Origin: Galeopsis tetrahit
Lineage: Eukaryota > Streptophyta > Magnoliopsida > Lamiales > Lamiaceae
Assembly: GCA_963675135.1 (NCBI GenBank)
Contig: OY776124.1
Location: 13,716,677-13,780,676, forward strand
DNA length: 64,000 nt
Reading direction: 5' to 3'
Shown here: positions 22,594 through 34,730 of the stretch, in pieces
Layout: each line of letters starts with the position of its first letter
Numbering within the stretch: the stretch's first letter is position 1
The notes under the pieces: generated by a model
What the model was told of the DNA's origin: nothing
The model's database searches: none
What the model saw: only the letters and a program-made list of their open reading frames with translations
Made by a program: the position numbers and the translations under genes

Positions 22594-23590
22594 GGGCGAG
22601 TTTATACACACACACCAACCTATGAAGACACCCACTGGATGAGTACACACACCACACATCGTAAGTTGAGGACACCCACGTAAAAATCTCAAAAATACCC
22701 CTTCCATTTCAAACCCTAATTAAATCCTCCTCTCCCTCATTTTTTACTTCACAACGGCGTGCACCCACCTCCCACTTCTCCTCCAAGACGTCGTCGCTGC
22801 CACCACCCTCTCCCCTCCAAGACGCCGGCCTCCCACGTTCGCAGCGGCCGCCTCCCTTTCCCACCTCTCCTTCGCGGCCGCGGATGGCACATCCCCTCTT
22901 CACGGTCGTTCTCACCCCTCCCCATCTCACATGCACGCCCCCGCCCCTAATTCCCTCCGCCAAAAATTAAGCTTCGACGAGAGAGGAGGCGATTTCAAAA
23001 GTTTTTCATACCAGATCTGACGAAAAACAACCGGATCTTCGGCGGGAGGCGATTTCCGGCATCGAGATCTAGGGTTCCGGTAAGGTAAGTTTAGGCTTTT
23101 AATTTTTTGATCTAATTATGGTTTAGAGAAAAAAACAACATTTTTTTTGATATTTTCTTCAAATCTGAGGTGTTCGGTTTTTTTTCGGACAAATGCTAGT
23201 TGTTGAGGAATTTTTTCGGACACATTGAATTTATTTGTGAAAAAGTTTCGAATATTTTCATTTTGTTAAGGTTAAATTTTCAAACAACTTTTTGTTTTTT
23301 GAACATTGTTGATTTGTTCGAAAAAAATCCCGAACAACCCTTTTATTTTTTCGGACAATGTTGATTTGTCCGAAAAAAAATCTCGAACATCTCTTTTTCT
23401 CTAATTTTATGTTTGTTAAGAATTTTTTTTGAAGAATATGATGATTGTGGGATGATTCCGGCAAATTGAATTGGATGGGTGTACACATCTTCGGATTTTT
23501 AAAATAAATTTATAGAAAGAGTATAAAAGACATTTTAAATGTCATTTAAGATGAAAATTTTGTCTGGTTGGTGTGTGTATAACCGCGACC
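22594..23590. mobile_element. Non-autonomous MULE with gene-like interior, 997 bp
   Basis: The 10-bp target duplication AACAATAAAA lies at 22584-22593 and 23591-23600. Terminal repeats are GGGCGAGTTTATACACACAC on the left and, as complement, GGTCGCGGTTATACACACAC on the right. The interior changes from a GC-rich, CT-biased block (about 22740-22960) to a stretch at 23040-23090 that looks like a plant 5' leader ending in a splice donor (GGTAAGGTAAGTTT), then AT-rich sequence with an imperfect duplication around TGTTGATTTGTYCG (about 23306 and 23359). This suggests captured host DNA (Pack-MULE-like). The donor gene is not recognised, and the small ORFs here are not convincing genes. Confidence 0.82.
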
Positions 23591-23647
23591 AACAATAAAA
23601 CAAGATGAAATTTATTGCAATATGGATGGAGTGAAAAATAAGACGAT

Positions 23648-25104
23648 GGACACGGTTATACATACAGACTTATTCAGTACACCCACCTAACAAAAATCAG
23701 GTATATGAAATGTCGAATATATCATTAACTTAAATTAAAAACTCCATCAAAAACAAAAAAAAAACTTAAATTAAAAAAAAAATTGATAGATGAATACACT
23801 CATCCATTTCATTTCACAGTAGAATCTTTCCCCATCATCACTAGGAATGACAATGGGACGGATATGCCCTGTCCCAGGATCCGTCCCACCAGAAAATTTT
23901 CATACTCGGGCCCGTCCCGCTTAAAAATCTGCCGGATTTTACCCGTCTCGTATAATTTTTTTTTTTTTAAATTAATTTTAATGTATACAATATATTTATT
24001 TTGATATTACATAGTTTAAATTAAATATATAATTGTTTAAAATAACATTTCATACTCATTTTATACTTAAAAAACTAATAAAAAAATATTTTTTCATCAT
24101 ATATACATTAATATACATATGATTTTATATAAATAGAAACATATATATATATTAAATATTACTATATTTATATATAGCGGGTACGAGTAGACGAACGGAT
24201 TTGACAAAAACCACGACCCGTTCCATACCCGCTTAACCGGGTTCGTACCAATCCCATGTGGATCGGGTTCAATGCGGATCCGAATTTGAACCCATCTCAT
24301 TGTCATCCCTAACCATCACCATGATATTCTAAAACAAACATAAACAAAATAAATCATTTCAAATGCAAACAACCGTCTCAAAAATCATTCTAAATGAAAA
24401 CTAGTACAACAGCCTCAAAAATCATTCTAAACTAAAAATACACAAAATCAATCCATCCAAACAAAATGCAAACCTACAAAATTAAAGCAAAAAAATCGAA
24501 AAAGGACCTAAATTTCGAAGAAAAAAAATAGCGAAAACAATACAAATTTTCGAATATACTTGAATTTTCAGTAAAAAAAATTGAAAAATGAGCAAGATTT
24601 CGAAAAATAATCTAATAGTGTTACAAATCTTATTTTTTTAGATCTAAAAACTCATAACTTAATCTTGACAAGAAAATGCAAAATCAGAGGAGGAGGGGTG
24701 TGAATGGCCGGCGACGTTCGAAGGAGGATGGGGCAAGAACGGCTGGCAACATTCGAAGGAGGAAGGGGCACGGTGGCCGCGTCTCTTAGAGGAGGGACAA
24801 CGGTGGCCGCGTCGCTTGAGACGGACTTGGATGACAATGGTTTGGACTCGTGTGAGCGTCGAGGCTTGAGGGCGGTGGCAATTTTTGTATTTTATTTTTT
24901 TACAGTCGAGGCAACTCGAGGTGAGGGGAAGGAGAGGGAGCAGCCGGGCCTAGAAGGGAGGAGGGGGTGGGCCGCGGCTGCGCCTAAGAGGGAGAGGTGG
25001 GTGTACGTGAAAATGGGGAGAGGAAGAGAGGGGTGTCCCCATCCCACAATGTGTGCACTAAACCTATGAATGTCCTCAATAAATCTGTGTGTATAACCGT
25101 GGCC
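23648..25104. mobile_element. Second related MULE, 1457 bp, with captured-looking GC-rich block
   Basis: Ends are GGACACGGTTATACATACAG and, as complement, GGCCACGGTTATACACACAG. The 9-bp target duplication is TAAGACGAT at 23639-23647 and TAAGATGAT at 25105-25113 (one mismatch). The TIRs are close to those of the neighbouring MULE, and a GC-rich gene-like block (about 24690-25030) lies near the opposite end, so the two elements stand head-to-tail as inverted relatives. A hAT-like MITE is nested inside. No transposase is present. Confidence 0.78.
23841..24312. mobile_element. hAT-like MITE nested in the second MULE, 472 bp
   Basis: Terminal repeats are CTAGGAATGACAATG and, as complement, TTAGGGATGACAATG. 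Flanking CCATCATCA (23832-23840) and CCATCACCA (24313-24321) form an imperfect duplication of the size expected for hAT. Both subterminal regions contain GGRACGG/CCCGTYCC-type motifs; the middle is AT-rich and noncoding. Confidence 0.68.
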
Positions 25105-25113
25105 TAAGATGAT

Positions 25114-25635
25114 ATAGTTGGACGCTGGTGGATAAGTAATGTTATGAGTAGAGATTGAAAATAATAAATAATAATTTGTTTAAATAATATCAAGGTTGTA
25201 TTAGTCGAGAATGTTTGCAGATTGACATCGTCTAGGGCCGCCTTGGCGCCTTGTCTGTTTACTTAATTTTTCATTTTTTTAATATTTTAACTGTAAAATT
25301 TTTAAATAATAAATATTAAACTCTAGTTTAACAATTTAATTTAAAAAAAGCAGAATATTGCAAAGAGATCTTTATAGAAATTTAAACTTGTAAAAATAAT
25401 ATTGAAAAATATAAAAATGCAATTTTCACCCGTTTTCATTCCATTAAATGATAGAATTTTACTAAAAAATGTTATACATCAGGTGAAAGCTAAGTGTTTT
25501 TCTCGAAACTTGAAAAGGTGTATTCAATTACTCGAATCAAACTTCAACGCTAAAAAAAAAAAACAAAAAATTTGGAAATCGTTGTGTGGGCAGTGAGACT
25601 AAGTCTCAAACTTACATCACTAGACCAACTTTTTG
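25114..25635. other. Intergenic, nothing recognised
   Basis: AT-rich with one A-run near 25552-25566. No gene, RNA or terminal repeat was found. Confidence 0.4.
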
Positions 25636-25644
25636 GAGTTATAC

Positions 25645-26841
25645 GGGAAAATTTTAGTTTTAGTCCTATAAGTTTGATACATTCCAAAATAAATCCTTTA
25701 AGTTTCAACTTTACAAAATACGTCCTTTACCTTTCAATTTAATCTTTTTTTACATCAATTTTAATCCTTTATCTTTCTAATGAATTAAAGCTGCCTGAAT
25801 ATTCTCCTCTTGATTTATGCTGTTAAATTATTTGGGATTCCGGTGGAATGTGCTGACGACTTGGTACGACATCCCATCATCCTATCTTTAATTTTTTCTC
25901 ATGTCTATTTAAATTTTTCTTTTGTTAATAATATGGCCACTGTCTAGTTTTGTTATGATATATATTTTTACATGTCTATTTAAATCAATTGACTAGAGGT
26001 ATATTTTAAGAAGTTCTAAAAAGTTTTCAATATTTTAAAAAGTTCAGTTTTCAATATTTTAAAAAGTTCTCAATAAAATTTACATATAATTATTTTATTT
26101 TAAGAATGTGTATAAATAATACAGTTCTGAGCAATATTCGAGTTTAATTACCATTTTTCATGGACTTATCTCAACAGTGAGAGTAATATCACGAAGAAGA
26201 GAAACAAAAAAATTGTGAACTTTGGTTTTTGCCTTTTAAACATGGATGGTTTTTGTCTTTTGTTGGTGTTTTTTTTTTTTCTGAATCTTTTAGGTGGAAT
26301 GTTAGTTTTTGGAAAGATTGAAATACAGTTTTATTATATTATAAGCATCAATCAGTTGATATGAACAACTTCATATATTTTAAATTGTTATGTTTTAATT
26401 TAGTTGTAAAATTTATTTTTAATTATCCTGTCAAAAAAAATAAAATTATTTTTAATTATAGAATTGTGTTTATCAATGGTGCATATTTCAATTTTGTTTT
26501 TAATTGAATTTGAGAGAATATTTCAATTTTGTTTTTAATTGAACTTGAGAGTTTACAGAAAAATTTTGATAGATATTCAATTAATTACGTAGATTTTTAA
26601 GTATATATAAATGAGAGATAATTATGTGGCAGATAACATGACATTTTTTAAATAAATGTGTACCAAGTCAGCCCATCCCACCGGAATCCGGCAGCATTTA
26701 ATTCATTAGAAAGATAAAGGATTAAAATTGATGTAAAAAAGGATTAAATTGAAAGGTAAAGGACGTATTTTGTAAAGTTGAAACTTAAAGGATTTATTTT
26801 GGAATGTATCAAACTTATAGGACTAAAACTAAAATTTTCCC
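25645..26841. mobile_element. MULE with long terminal inverted repeats, 1197 bp
   Basis: A perfect 9-bp target duplication GAGTTATAC lies at 25636-25644 and 26842-26850. The ends GGGAAAATTTTAGTTTTAGT and its complement start inverted repeats that are almost identical for about 155 bp (25645-25800 and 26687-26841). They resume after a 40-bp left-arm insertion with GGATTCCGGTGG...GACTTGGTAC, giving arms near 200 bp. The core is AT-rich with two copies of ATTTCAATTTTGTTTTTAAT (about 26486 and 26520). Long TIRs plus 9-bp duplications fit a TIR-MULE. No coding capacity. Confidence 0.85.
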
Positions 26842-27145
26842 GAGTTATACCTCCAATCTATCTACTTAAATAAATAAATATTCATTAAAATTTGTGCCAG
26901 AAAAAATAGATATAATGAATTTAGAGAATTACAATTTGTGTTGAACCCCAGGTATAGATTACTTTTTGTGTAGGAAGAAAAATATACAGTATTTTGGAAA
27001 ATTAACACAGACTAAAACTCCAACCTGGGAGACTTTATTTTGGCATAAACTGATGATGAGAAAAATATTTAAGTTCATTTTCAGTGTTATTTACCTAACA
27101 ATATTAATATATAAATATTATTAATAAAGAAAGCTAACATATCTT

Positions 27146-27217
27146 GGGCATTTGGTCTAGTGGCATGATTCTTGCTTAGGGTGCAAGAGGTCCCGAGTTC
27201 AATTCTCGGAATGCCCC
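27146..27217 (+). tRNA. tRNA-Pro (anticodon AGG)
   Basis: A 72-nt sequence folds as a cloverleaf: acceptor GGGCATT/AATGCCC with unpaired final C, D-arm with TGGTCTAGTGGCATGA (A box), anticodon stem CTTGC/GCAAG around the loop TTAGGGT with anticodon AGG, and T-arm TCCCGAGTTCAATTCTCGGA (B box). The plant-typical leader AAGCTAACATATCTT includes an AACA motif just upstream. It looks functional. It lies 205 bp upstream of the NLR pseudogene, in the same orientation. Confidence 0.95.
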
Positions 27218-27218
27218 A

Positions 27219-27223
27219 TTTTT
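27219..27223 (+). terminator. Pol III terminator of tRNA-Pro
   Basis: TTTTT begins one base after the tRNA. A second run of 23 T at 27230-27252 provides backup termination. Confidence 0.8.
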
Positions 27224-27422
27224 GCCTTCTTTTTTTTTTTTTTTTTTTTTTTGTTTAGTCGTTCGATTATGTATTTTCTTCTACCTGTAACAATGAGGTA
27301 AAGTGTGATTAGTCTGAGAATTACATAAATTTCAGGAGAATCTAGGGTTTATCTAGCCTGCCAATCATAGCCAACGAGTAGTGGAGTATTTGATTTCTGT
27401 TTTCAACTTCTCAGCGAAAAAA

Positions 27423-30400
27423 ATGGAGGGAGAGGCAGTTTCAGCCACCATTGAAGTCCTGCTTCAAAATCTGATTAACCTTTCCAAGGAAGAGATGTCA
27501 CTAATCCGAGGTCTGGAGAAAGAAGCCGAAAAGCTCAAGGATACTTTGGACATAATTCACAGTTTTTTGGACGACGCCGAGAAGAAGTTCATCACCGAAG
27601 ATGCCGTCAAAACATGGCTGAAGAAGCTCGAAGCTGTAGTGTTCGTTCGATGCGGATAATGTTTTGGATGATCATCACAAATTTAAGGCAATCAAAAAGG
27701 TAACAACATGCTTCACATCCTGTAAACCCTATCTACGCCGTCGACATGTTGCTCTTAGAATCCAGGAAATTATTGTGAGTTTTGAGTCTATTAGAAAAAA
27801 TGCTGTGGATCTTGGCCTTGTAAGCCAATTGGCGAATTCACCTGTTGTGTATGATTCTAGGTCGGAAGAAACTGATTCATTTACTGTTGATCCTGTTTTT
27901 GTCGAAAATAGTTGAGATGCTGATAGGAAGCAGAGACGAACAAGTTTTCTCTGTTCTTCCGATTGTGGGAATGGGTGGATTGGGGAAAACCACATTGATT
28001 AGGAATGTCTTAAAAAATGAAAGGATAAGGACTCACTTTGGAGAACATATTTGTTGGGTGCACGTTTCCAAATCCTTTGATCCAGTGACTCTTTTGAAGA
28101 AAATCTCAAGAAACGATGATGTTGGGAGCAGGGAGGATATTTTGAAGCAACTGGAAGAAGCTTTGAGAGCCAAAACATATCTACTTGTTCTTGATGATGT
28201 TTGGAATAGTGATTCGCGAAAGTGGGAAGGTTTTATAAACTCCTTGTCCGGAGTTTCTTCAGTTGTGCAAACGCTTCCTATTTATGAGCTAAGAGGCTTG
28301 CCAAAGGAGATTTGTTGGTCTATAATCAAAGCAAAGAGTTTTGGAGAAGGAGATGTTCCTGCTGGGCTTGAGACCATTCAAAGAAACATTGCAGGAAAAT
28401 GCCATGGTTTGCCTTTAGCTGCCAACGTAGTGGGGGGACTGCTGCGGGGTAAATCCGAAGATGATTGGGTCTCTCGATTGAACGGAATTGGCTTTCAAAT
28501 GTTGGAGGAGAAGAAGAAAATAATATCTCAAAGATATTGAAATATAGCTTTGATAATTTGCCTTCAGCATCACTCAAGAAGTGCTTTGCTTACTGTTCGA
28601 TTTTCCCCAAAGGTGCTCGCATCAAGAGGGGCGAATTGATTGAACTTTGGATGGCAGAAGGGTTTCTTCAAATTGAACAAACAAATATTGAGATGGAGAT
28701 TGTGGGGAACAAGTTTTTTGACATCCTTTTGCAGAACTCCCTCTTACAAGTTGCGGGTAGAGATGTGTGTGCCAACATAACACATTGTAGCATGCATGAT
28801 CTTGTGCATGATCTCGCAAGCTCTGTTTTAGGCTGTGAGTATTACAGGCATGAATCGAGTGTTGTCCTAAAACAAAAGGCAAAGTATTTGCGTACATTAC
28901 TCTTCAAGGGTGAAATTTCCAATGTGATCACCTTCTCACACTTCAAGTGCCTGCATTCTTTAACTCTGGAGGGCAATGATGTGAAAGAGTTGCCCAGCTC
29001 AATCAAAAAGCTGATACATTTGAGATATCTAAGCATTTCCAACACATTGATTAAATATTTGCCAGATTCGATTGGAGAACTCTATCACTTGCAAACATTG
29101 AGAGCAAGTGGGTTGAGGAAGCTACCGAGTACATCAAAGTACCTTATTAGCTTAAGACATATTCATGTCAATAATTATACAGAATTGCCTGCTGAGCTCG
29201 GAATGTTAACTTCTCTTCAAACAATACCAAACTTCAGAGTGAAGGATGAGAAAGGCCACCGAATTGTAGAGCTTGGGAGCTTGAAAAAACTCAAAGGGGA
29301 ACTGACGATTTATAATCTTGAAAAGGTGTGTGGTGAAGAAGAGGCTAAGAAAGCTTGTTTGTCTGAGAAGTCGAATATAGTCACGTTAATGTTATGGTGG
29401 AATGATTCTGAAGTAGGTGGGACAAATCACGAGAATGTGTTAGCTGGACTCCAGCCTCATCCAAATTTGAAGAGCTTAAAGATTGTTGGATTTAATGGCA
29501 CAAGATTTCCTTGTTGGACTTTGAAGATGGCGGTACAAGATGATCTCCACTGGGTAGGACTTAATTATTTGACGGAGATAAGACTTTCAAGTTGTGGAGG
29601 ATGTGAAGAAATTCCAATGATGGGGCACTTGCCATGTCTCAAATCTCTGCGTTTGTCGCGTCTGACTAATGTGAAGTCCATAGGCTCTTCATTCTATGGA
29701 GTTTGCAAGGAGACGATTACTGTGTTTCCAGCTCTTAAGCGGCTCGAGTTGGTGAATATGCCAAATCTGACAAAGTGGGTAGACGTAGCTGAAACTCACT
29801 TGAAGGTATTTCCTTGCCTTAAATACTTGGAGATCACAGGCTGTGAACAATTGAGGAGTGCTCCAACTCAATTCCCGTGTCTTGATGAATTGCGTATTGA
29901 TAAGATGAATAGTGGCATGCCTTTGGCAAATATATGTGAGACCAAATTACCTCTTACAAAACTCATACTTGTGGGATTACATGGATTGGAATATCTTCCG
30001 CATTCGTTATTTCACAACACTCAAAATCTCTCAGAACTGCTGATATACGATTGTTCCAAGTTGATAGAATTCCCAGACGGTCTGCATGCCCTCAATTCTC
30101 TTGAGAAATTGTCAATAGGTTCGTGTCCAAATCTGAAGTCCATACCATATCATTCTTCACAATCACAAGGCTTGGCATCCCTCCGTAGTCTGGTAATCAG
30201 CGACTGTGAAGGCCTGATCAATTTGCCACTTGAAATGGTGGAGTCGTGTGCTCCATCCCTCGAGAAGTTGTAGTCTGAATAAAATGCCTTGTCTCAAAGA
30301 AATGACGATTACTACTGTTCCCAGATTCACCATCACTTGTTCTTCTAAAGAGATTGTCAATTTCTGCAGCTTGCGAAAATTATCCTTCGCTCCTTGTGGA

Positions 30401-30736
30401 CCGGATACACTTTGGGACAGTGAGTCCTTTACGAGGGCTGTTGATGGGATACTGGGTGTTGCGTCCCAGTCAGTTGGTGAGTTGCATTTGGGTGGGATGG
30501 AAGGCTGGGACTCTCTCCCCGATTCACTTCAACATCTCACTGCTCTTAATTCACTGCTGCTGAATGATTTTGGAATACAGGAATTGCCCGAATGGTTGGG
30601 AAACCTCTCGTCTCTCAAGAAATTGTCTCTACGTTATTGCAAAAGGTTGAGGAAGCTGCCCTCTATGGAGCCGCTCACTACATTAACTTTTGAACATTGT
30701 CCCATTTTAGAAGAGATGCATGGAACAACAAAGTGA
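27423..30736 (+). pseudogene. CC-NBS-LRR (RGA-type) disease-resistance pseudogene
   Basis: Coding remnants read in the order of an intracellular immune receptor. The Rx-type coiled-coil N terminus starts MEGEAVSATIEVLLQN at 27423. The NB-ARC has P-loop GMGGLGKTT (near 27970), kinase-2 LLVLDDVW (near 28190), GLPLA (near 28410) and MHDLVHDLA (near 28791). At least ten leucine-rich repeats follow to the stop at 30734-30736. Lesions: a 4-bp tandem duplication GTTCGTTC at 27641-27648; a frame break with small deletion near 27900; an in-frame loss of the RNBS-B/sensor segment near 28258; a one-base shift near 28505; and a one-base insertion near 30270. The LRR half (28465-30273) is otherwise open for about 600 codons. 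With several early breaks no full receptor can be made. A single ancestral exon is likely, as in many RGA genes. Confidence 0.9.
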
Positions 30737-31139
30737 TATGATAATTTCAGACATTCTTTTCAGCATAGTTACTTTGTTTTCTGTGATTGAGAATGTAGTT
30801 AATAGTGAAGTATGAGATGATAATTCGAGAATACAGGATAAAACATTGTACGAAACAGATGCATGTCTAATTTTTTAACATATATGCTTCCTGGAATTTA
30901 GCCTTAATCAATCTGTTGCTGATCTTGTTTCAGGGCGTTATGAAACGATCAATATAATAATAAATAATCATTACTCACCAAATAAATCAAATAAATAAAC
31001 AAATAACACACCAAGTACATTACATTCCTCAATCTATGTGAATAAGCAAGAAGCTAATAATAATATCTCAAAGCACCAGTTTCCTCTATCTGCACTAGAC
31101 TATGATCTCAAAGCCGAGATCTTGAAGCCAAGTGTTACA
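30737..31139. other. Intergenic space between convergent genes
   Basis: Contains the 3' flanks of the NLR remnant (plus) and the RopGEF gene (minus). It is AT-rich; the RopGEF 3' UTR must lie here, but no canonical AATAAA on the coding strand stands out. Confidence 0.4.
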
Positions 31140-33638
31140 TCACCTATCAATCTGTTGTGCCTTGGACTCAACATGGACGGACACTTGCTCCTTCCCTTCA
31201 ATGCTCAAACGGGACGCGGTTGTCCCTTCAGTCATCCTGTTTGAAATAGAACCAAGACCCTGGAGAACATGGCCTCCGTTCTTCGCCTTAGCATCGCCAT
31301 GAAGGTAGTTTGTTAGGGCCCGCTTAACTCCAAGCCCCCGACGTGGAGGCTTGTTCCAATTGCCCCTCAGAAAGGGGGTCCTCTCCCCCCGGGCCGGGCT
31401 TATCAATGGAGCAGGCGAGAAGCCAGGTGTGCTGTATGCTGATCGATAGGGAGTGCCTGAGGCAGGCACAGTAAAGGGGAGTGACACCTTTTTGTGTGAA
31501 ACTAAACTCATTGATGAGAGTTTATCCGATTGTTTGTTTATATCATCGACGTAAAGTAGATCCTCTATACGAGACACAATGTTGAATGCCAAACTTTCCA
31601 AGACTCGTGAGTAGCTTTCAAGAATGGACTTCCCAACATCCTGAAGAGATTCAAGAAACATGACATTATATTATGAGGATGGAATAAGAGGATGTATATA
31701 GAAGTTATAAAGATGTCAAAAGTCAAAACCTTGTTGCATTGTATTTTGCAGCTGTCTAGTGTGGTTTGTGTAAGACTTGGGAATCGTAGTTTCAACGAAT
31801 GCAAGAGGGTTTCGGCTCTTTCAGCAAGGACTTCCCTCTTGTCTCCATCTATCATGAGATCTTTAACAATCTCCCAAGATGATCTGGTAGATGAACGGCT
31901 GGGATTAGGTTGGGATTTTGGATGATTTCTTCTTCTCCACACGTATATCGCTGCCTCCACTCGGTTTGCTATTTCTAAAGCAACGTGTTCTGAGGATAAA
32001 TCGAGGCAATCAAGCAAGCACTCGGAGGAGAAATGGTCTGAAGTTATGTAACGGTAGATGACATCCCCTAAACATGCTCTCCCGTTCTAGAATTATAAAT
32101 GAATCAGTGTCATAACTAAAGAAAGCATACAATGTTTGATCTTCTCTCTGAACTTTCTTTGATTGTGCTTTTAAAAAGTGTTAATTATGAGGAAATTATA
32201 CCTTTGGGAGAGTTTCCAAGTATGAGTCTGGAACTTCCATCTCAGATAACGCAATGCTGTTAATGGATAAAGCGGCTTTAAGTATCTGATTTGCAAAATC
32301 GCGTTTGTGAGTTAATTGTTTTGTTGTGGCCTCGGGAAGACCACCAGCAGGAACACGTGGCACAGGCAGCCACCATTTGTCCTCTTGTCGTTGAACCGAC
32401 TCCTGGAAAGAGGCTGATCCATCTGTCTCTGGTGCTATCACACCTTGATCAACATACCAAAATTCGGTATTTGTAAAACCATCAAGTATTTCCTGCAATA
32501 GTACAAGGATAACAAATAAGCTCGATATTCATTCATACCCATCAATCAATCAATCAACCAACCAACAGAAAAGAAAAAATACTTATTTAACTCGATCTTA
32601 CTAGTAACATGTTGTCAAGTTTCTGTAGAGCTGGGAGATTAATAACCAAATCTGATCTTGGCCTTGAATTCATAACCTGAACATGATGCAAACAAGTATT
32701 TACTCGCAATTCAAAAAATATGATTCCATCAATATTCTTCCACTCTGTATCAATGAGCTAGATACATACGAAATAATCAACAAACTGGAATTGAATTACC
32801 TCAAGCCTACTTCCATCAGGAAATGTTTGCCAAGACGGTTTCAATTCAACGATATAATCACTAACAGAAAGAAGCCATTGCATTTCTCTTTTCCACATTG
32901 ATTTCTTCTCAGGTGGCAAAGGTTCCAATCTCCATAATTGTCCAAACACAGTAGCTACAAGTAAATGATTAAACAACAAAAAGTAATTCTCAGTTACTAC
33001 GAACAAAAACTTAAAACAAAGATGGTGATATAGTGAAAGGAAGTAAATCTTTACCACACAAATTGGTGATTGCATTTGAAATTGCCAAAGCTGGGCACAC
33101 CCCTTTACCACTTCCAGACATGTCTTCACAGAGCAATAATTTCCCAAATCGCTCTTTCATCATCTCCAGTTCTATTTAATTCACAACATCAGTAATTGTC
33201 CATAGTAGACAATATGCATTAAAACTTCCCCAATTATCAATTCTACCAACCAAATTCTGAAATTCTAATTGATACCTCAAAACCATGGTAAATGCTATGA
33301 TCAATCCTAAGCAAAAAAGCATCTAAACAGTTTGTATGATTGTTAACCTCTTTCCAGAAATAGACTTGAAATTATAACAATAACTGACCTGAAACTTTTG
33401 AACCTTGCTTCTTCAAAATTGCGGCATCTCCATCAACATTTAATCGTGGCTTTCGTTTTCCTTGAGAAAAATCATTTCCGGAGCAAATTACAGCTTTCCT
33501 AATAGGCCAACCTAATTGAGCTGAAGAAGAATTATCAGAGCTAGATCTACTCTCGCAACTCGTGCTGCCGCTCTCCCTCGACTCAGTCACCGAGTCATCG
33601 CTATCTTTCTTGTCGATTTTTGCAGCTACGGTCTCCAT
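31140..33638 (-). CDS. Rop guanine nucleotide exchange factor (RopGEF, PRONE domain)
   Basis: Seven exons (plus-strand coordinates, in gene order): 33389-33638, 33055-33171, 32800-32954, 32602-32676, 32202-32492, 31730-32086, 31140-31640. All introns are GT-AG, phases agree, and the sum is 1746 nt (581 residues plus stop). PRONE spans about residues 84-420, with SELEMMKERF, SGSGKGVCPALAISNAITNL, TVFGQLWRLEPLPPEKK, MWKREMQWLLSVSDYIVE, DKWWLPVPRVPAGGL, LKAALSINSIALSEMEVP and NGRACLGDVIYRYIT. RopGEFs swap GDP for GTP on ROP GTPases at the plasma membrane, downstream of receptor-like kinases, in polar growth and immune signalling. The acidic, Ser-rich N terminus (METVAAKIDKKDSDDSVTES) and the variable C terminus (SPARGERTPFLRGNW, GVKRALTNYLHGD) fit family regulatory tails. 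No lesions seen. Which RopGEF number it is cannot be told here. Confidence 0.93.
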
Positions 33639-34475
33639 TTAAACGGGAAAAGGAATAACTAAAAAAACAGCCTACTTCTTCTATTCATGAAAACGCCATT
33701 AATGAAGCTTCAAATCTTCACTGCCACATAGATTAAATTGAAAAAAACGGTTAATTAAGCGGTGAAGGAAGATTAAACATGGGTAGTTGAAAACAGGAGA
33801 GTGATTTTTGTGACTGTGTGTTAGTGCGTTTTATTGTTAGAGAGCAGCAGATTTGATTTGATTTGAAAAAGAAGTAGAGGGAGGTAACTGCCAAATGCCA
33901 AAAGGCCTAACGTCTACTTTGGAAATATCATTCAAAATTACTACTACTATCATATTTAACTTATGCATAGCCGTAGCCGTAGCCGTAAGGACGACGGAAT
34001 ACTCAATGCTTCGAAATTACCATATTGCCCTACCTTTATAAATTACTCCCTATTTTAATTTCAGGATTAAAGTTTTTGCATTCTTTTAAATTAGATAAAT
34101 TTTTAATTTGGTATTATTGGAATACACATTTTGATCTCATACGTTGACTCAAATTTTGAATTCAGTCCAATTATCTAGATTTGACGGATTCATTAAAATC
34201 AAAATGTGTATTCTATTAGAACCAAATTCAAAATTAGTCCAACTTAAAGGACCTCCAAAAACTTTAATTCCTTTAATTTCTTACCGTAAATTTCACATTC
34301 TTTATATGATGGTACTTAACTATACTATTGAAATTGAACTCTAATAAATTGGGTTAAATGTTAAGTTAAACATTAAAATTCAATTGTATCTATACATTTA
34401 TTGCATGGAAGAATTTGCATTCATTATATACTTATAACTCACCGATATCTGTAAAATATTAAGTTTTAAATAATA
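33639..34475. other. RopGEF upstream region and intergenic DNA
   Basis: Directly upstream on the minus strand is the presumed RopGEF 5' UTR and promoter. A short run of GCCGTA repeats occurs at about 33970-33987. The remainder is AT-rich and no firm promoter element was identified. Confidence 0.4.
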
Positions 34476-34730
34476 CTCCCTCCGTCCCATTTAAATGGGC
34501 TTGTTTGACTTTTCACAAAGATTAAGAAATTGTATTGGGAATACACATTAAACAAGTAAAATTTATATTATAACCCTATTTAATGAATGTTATACTACTT
34601 TCTAATGTAATTAATGCATATGGTTATATTAGTAAATGATTTAAAAAATATTACTCTATATAGAAACAAGTCAATCTAAATGGGACATCCATAAAAGAAA
34701 AATAAATCTATCTAATTGGGGCGGAGGGAA
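34476..34730. mobile_element. Stowaway-type MITE
   Basis: A 255-bp element with ends CTCCCTCCGTCCC and the complement of TTCCCTCCGCCCC, flanked by TA at 34474-34475 and 34731-34732. GTCCCATTTAAATGGG inside the left end is mirrored by TAAATGGGACATCC on the right. No coding capacity. Its ends differ from those of the MITE at 176-501. Confidence 0.87.

Noticed and set aside
22709..22963. GC-rich ORFs on both strands in the first MULE
   Set aside because: Low-complexity Gly/Arg or Pro/Arg translations that follow from base composition; no domain.
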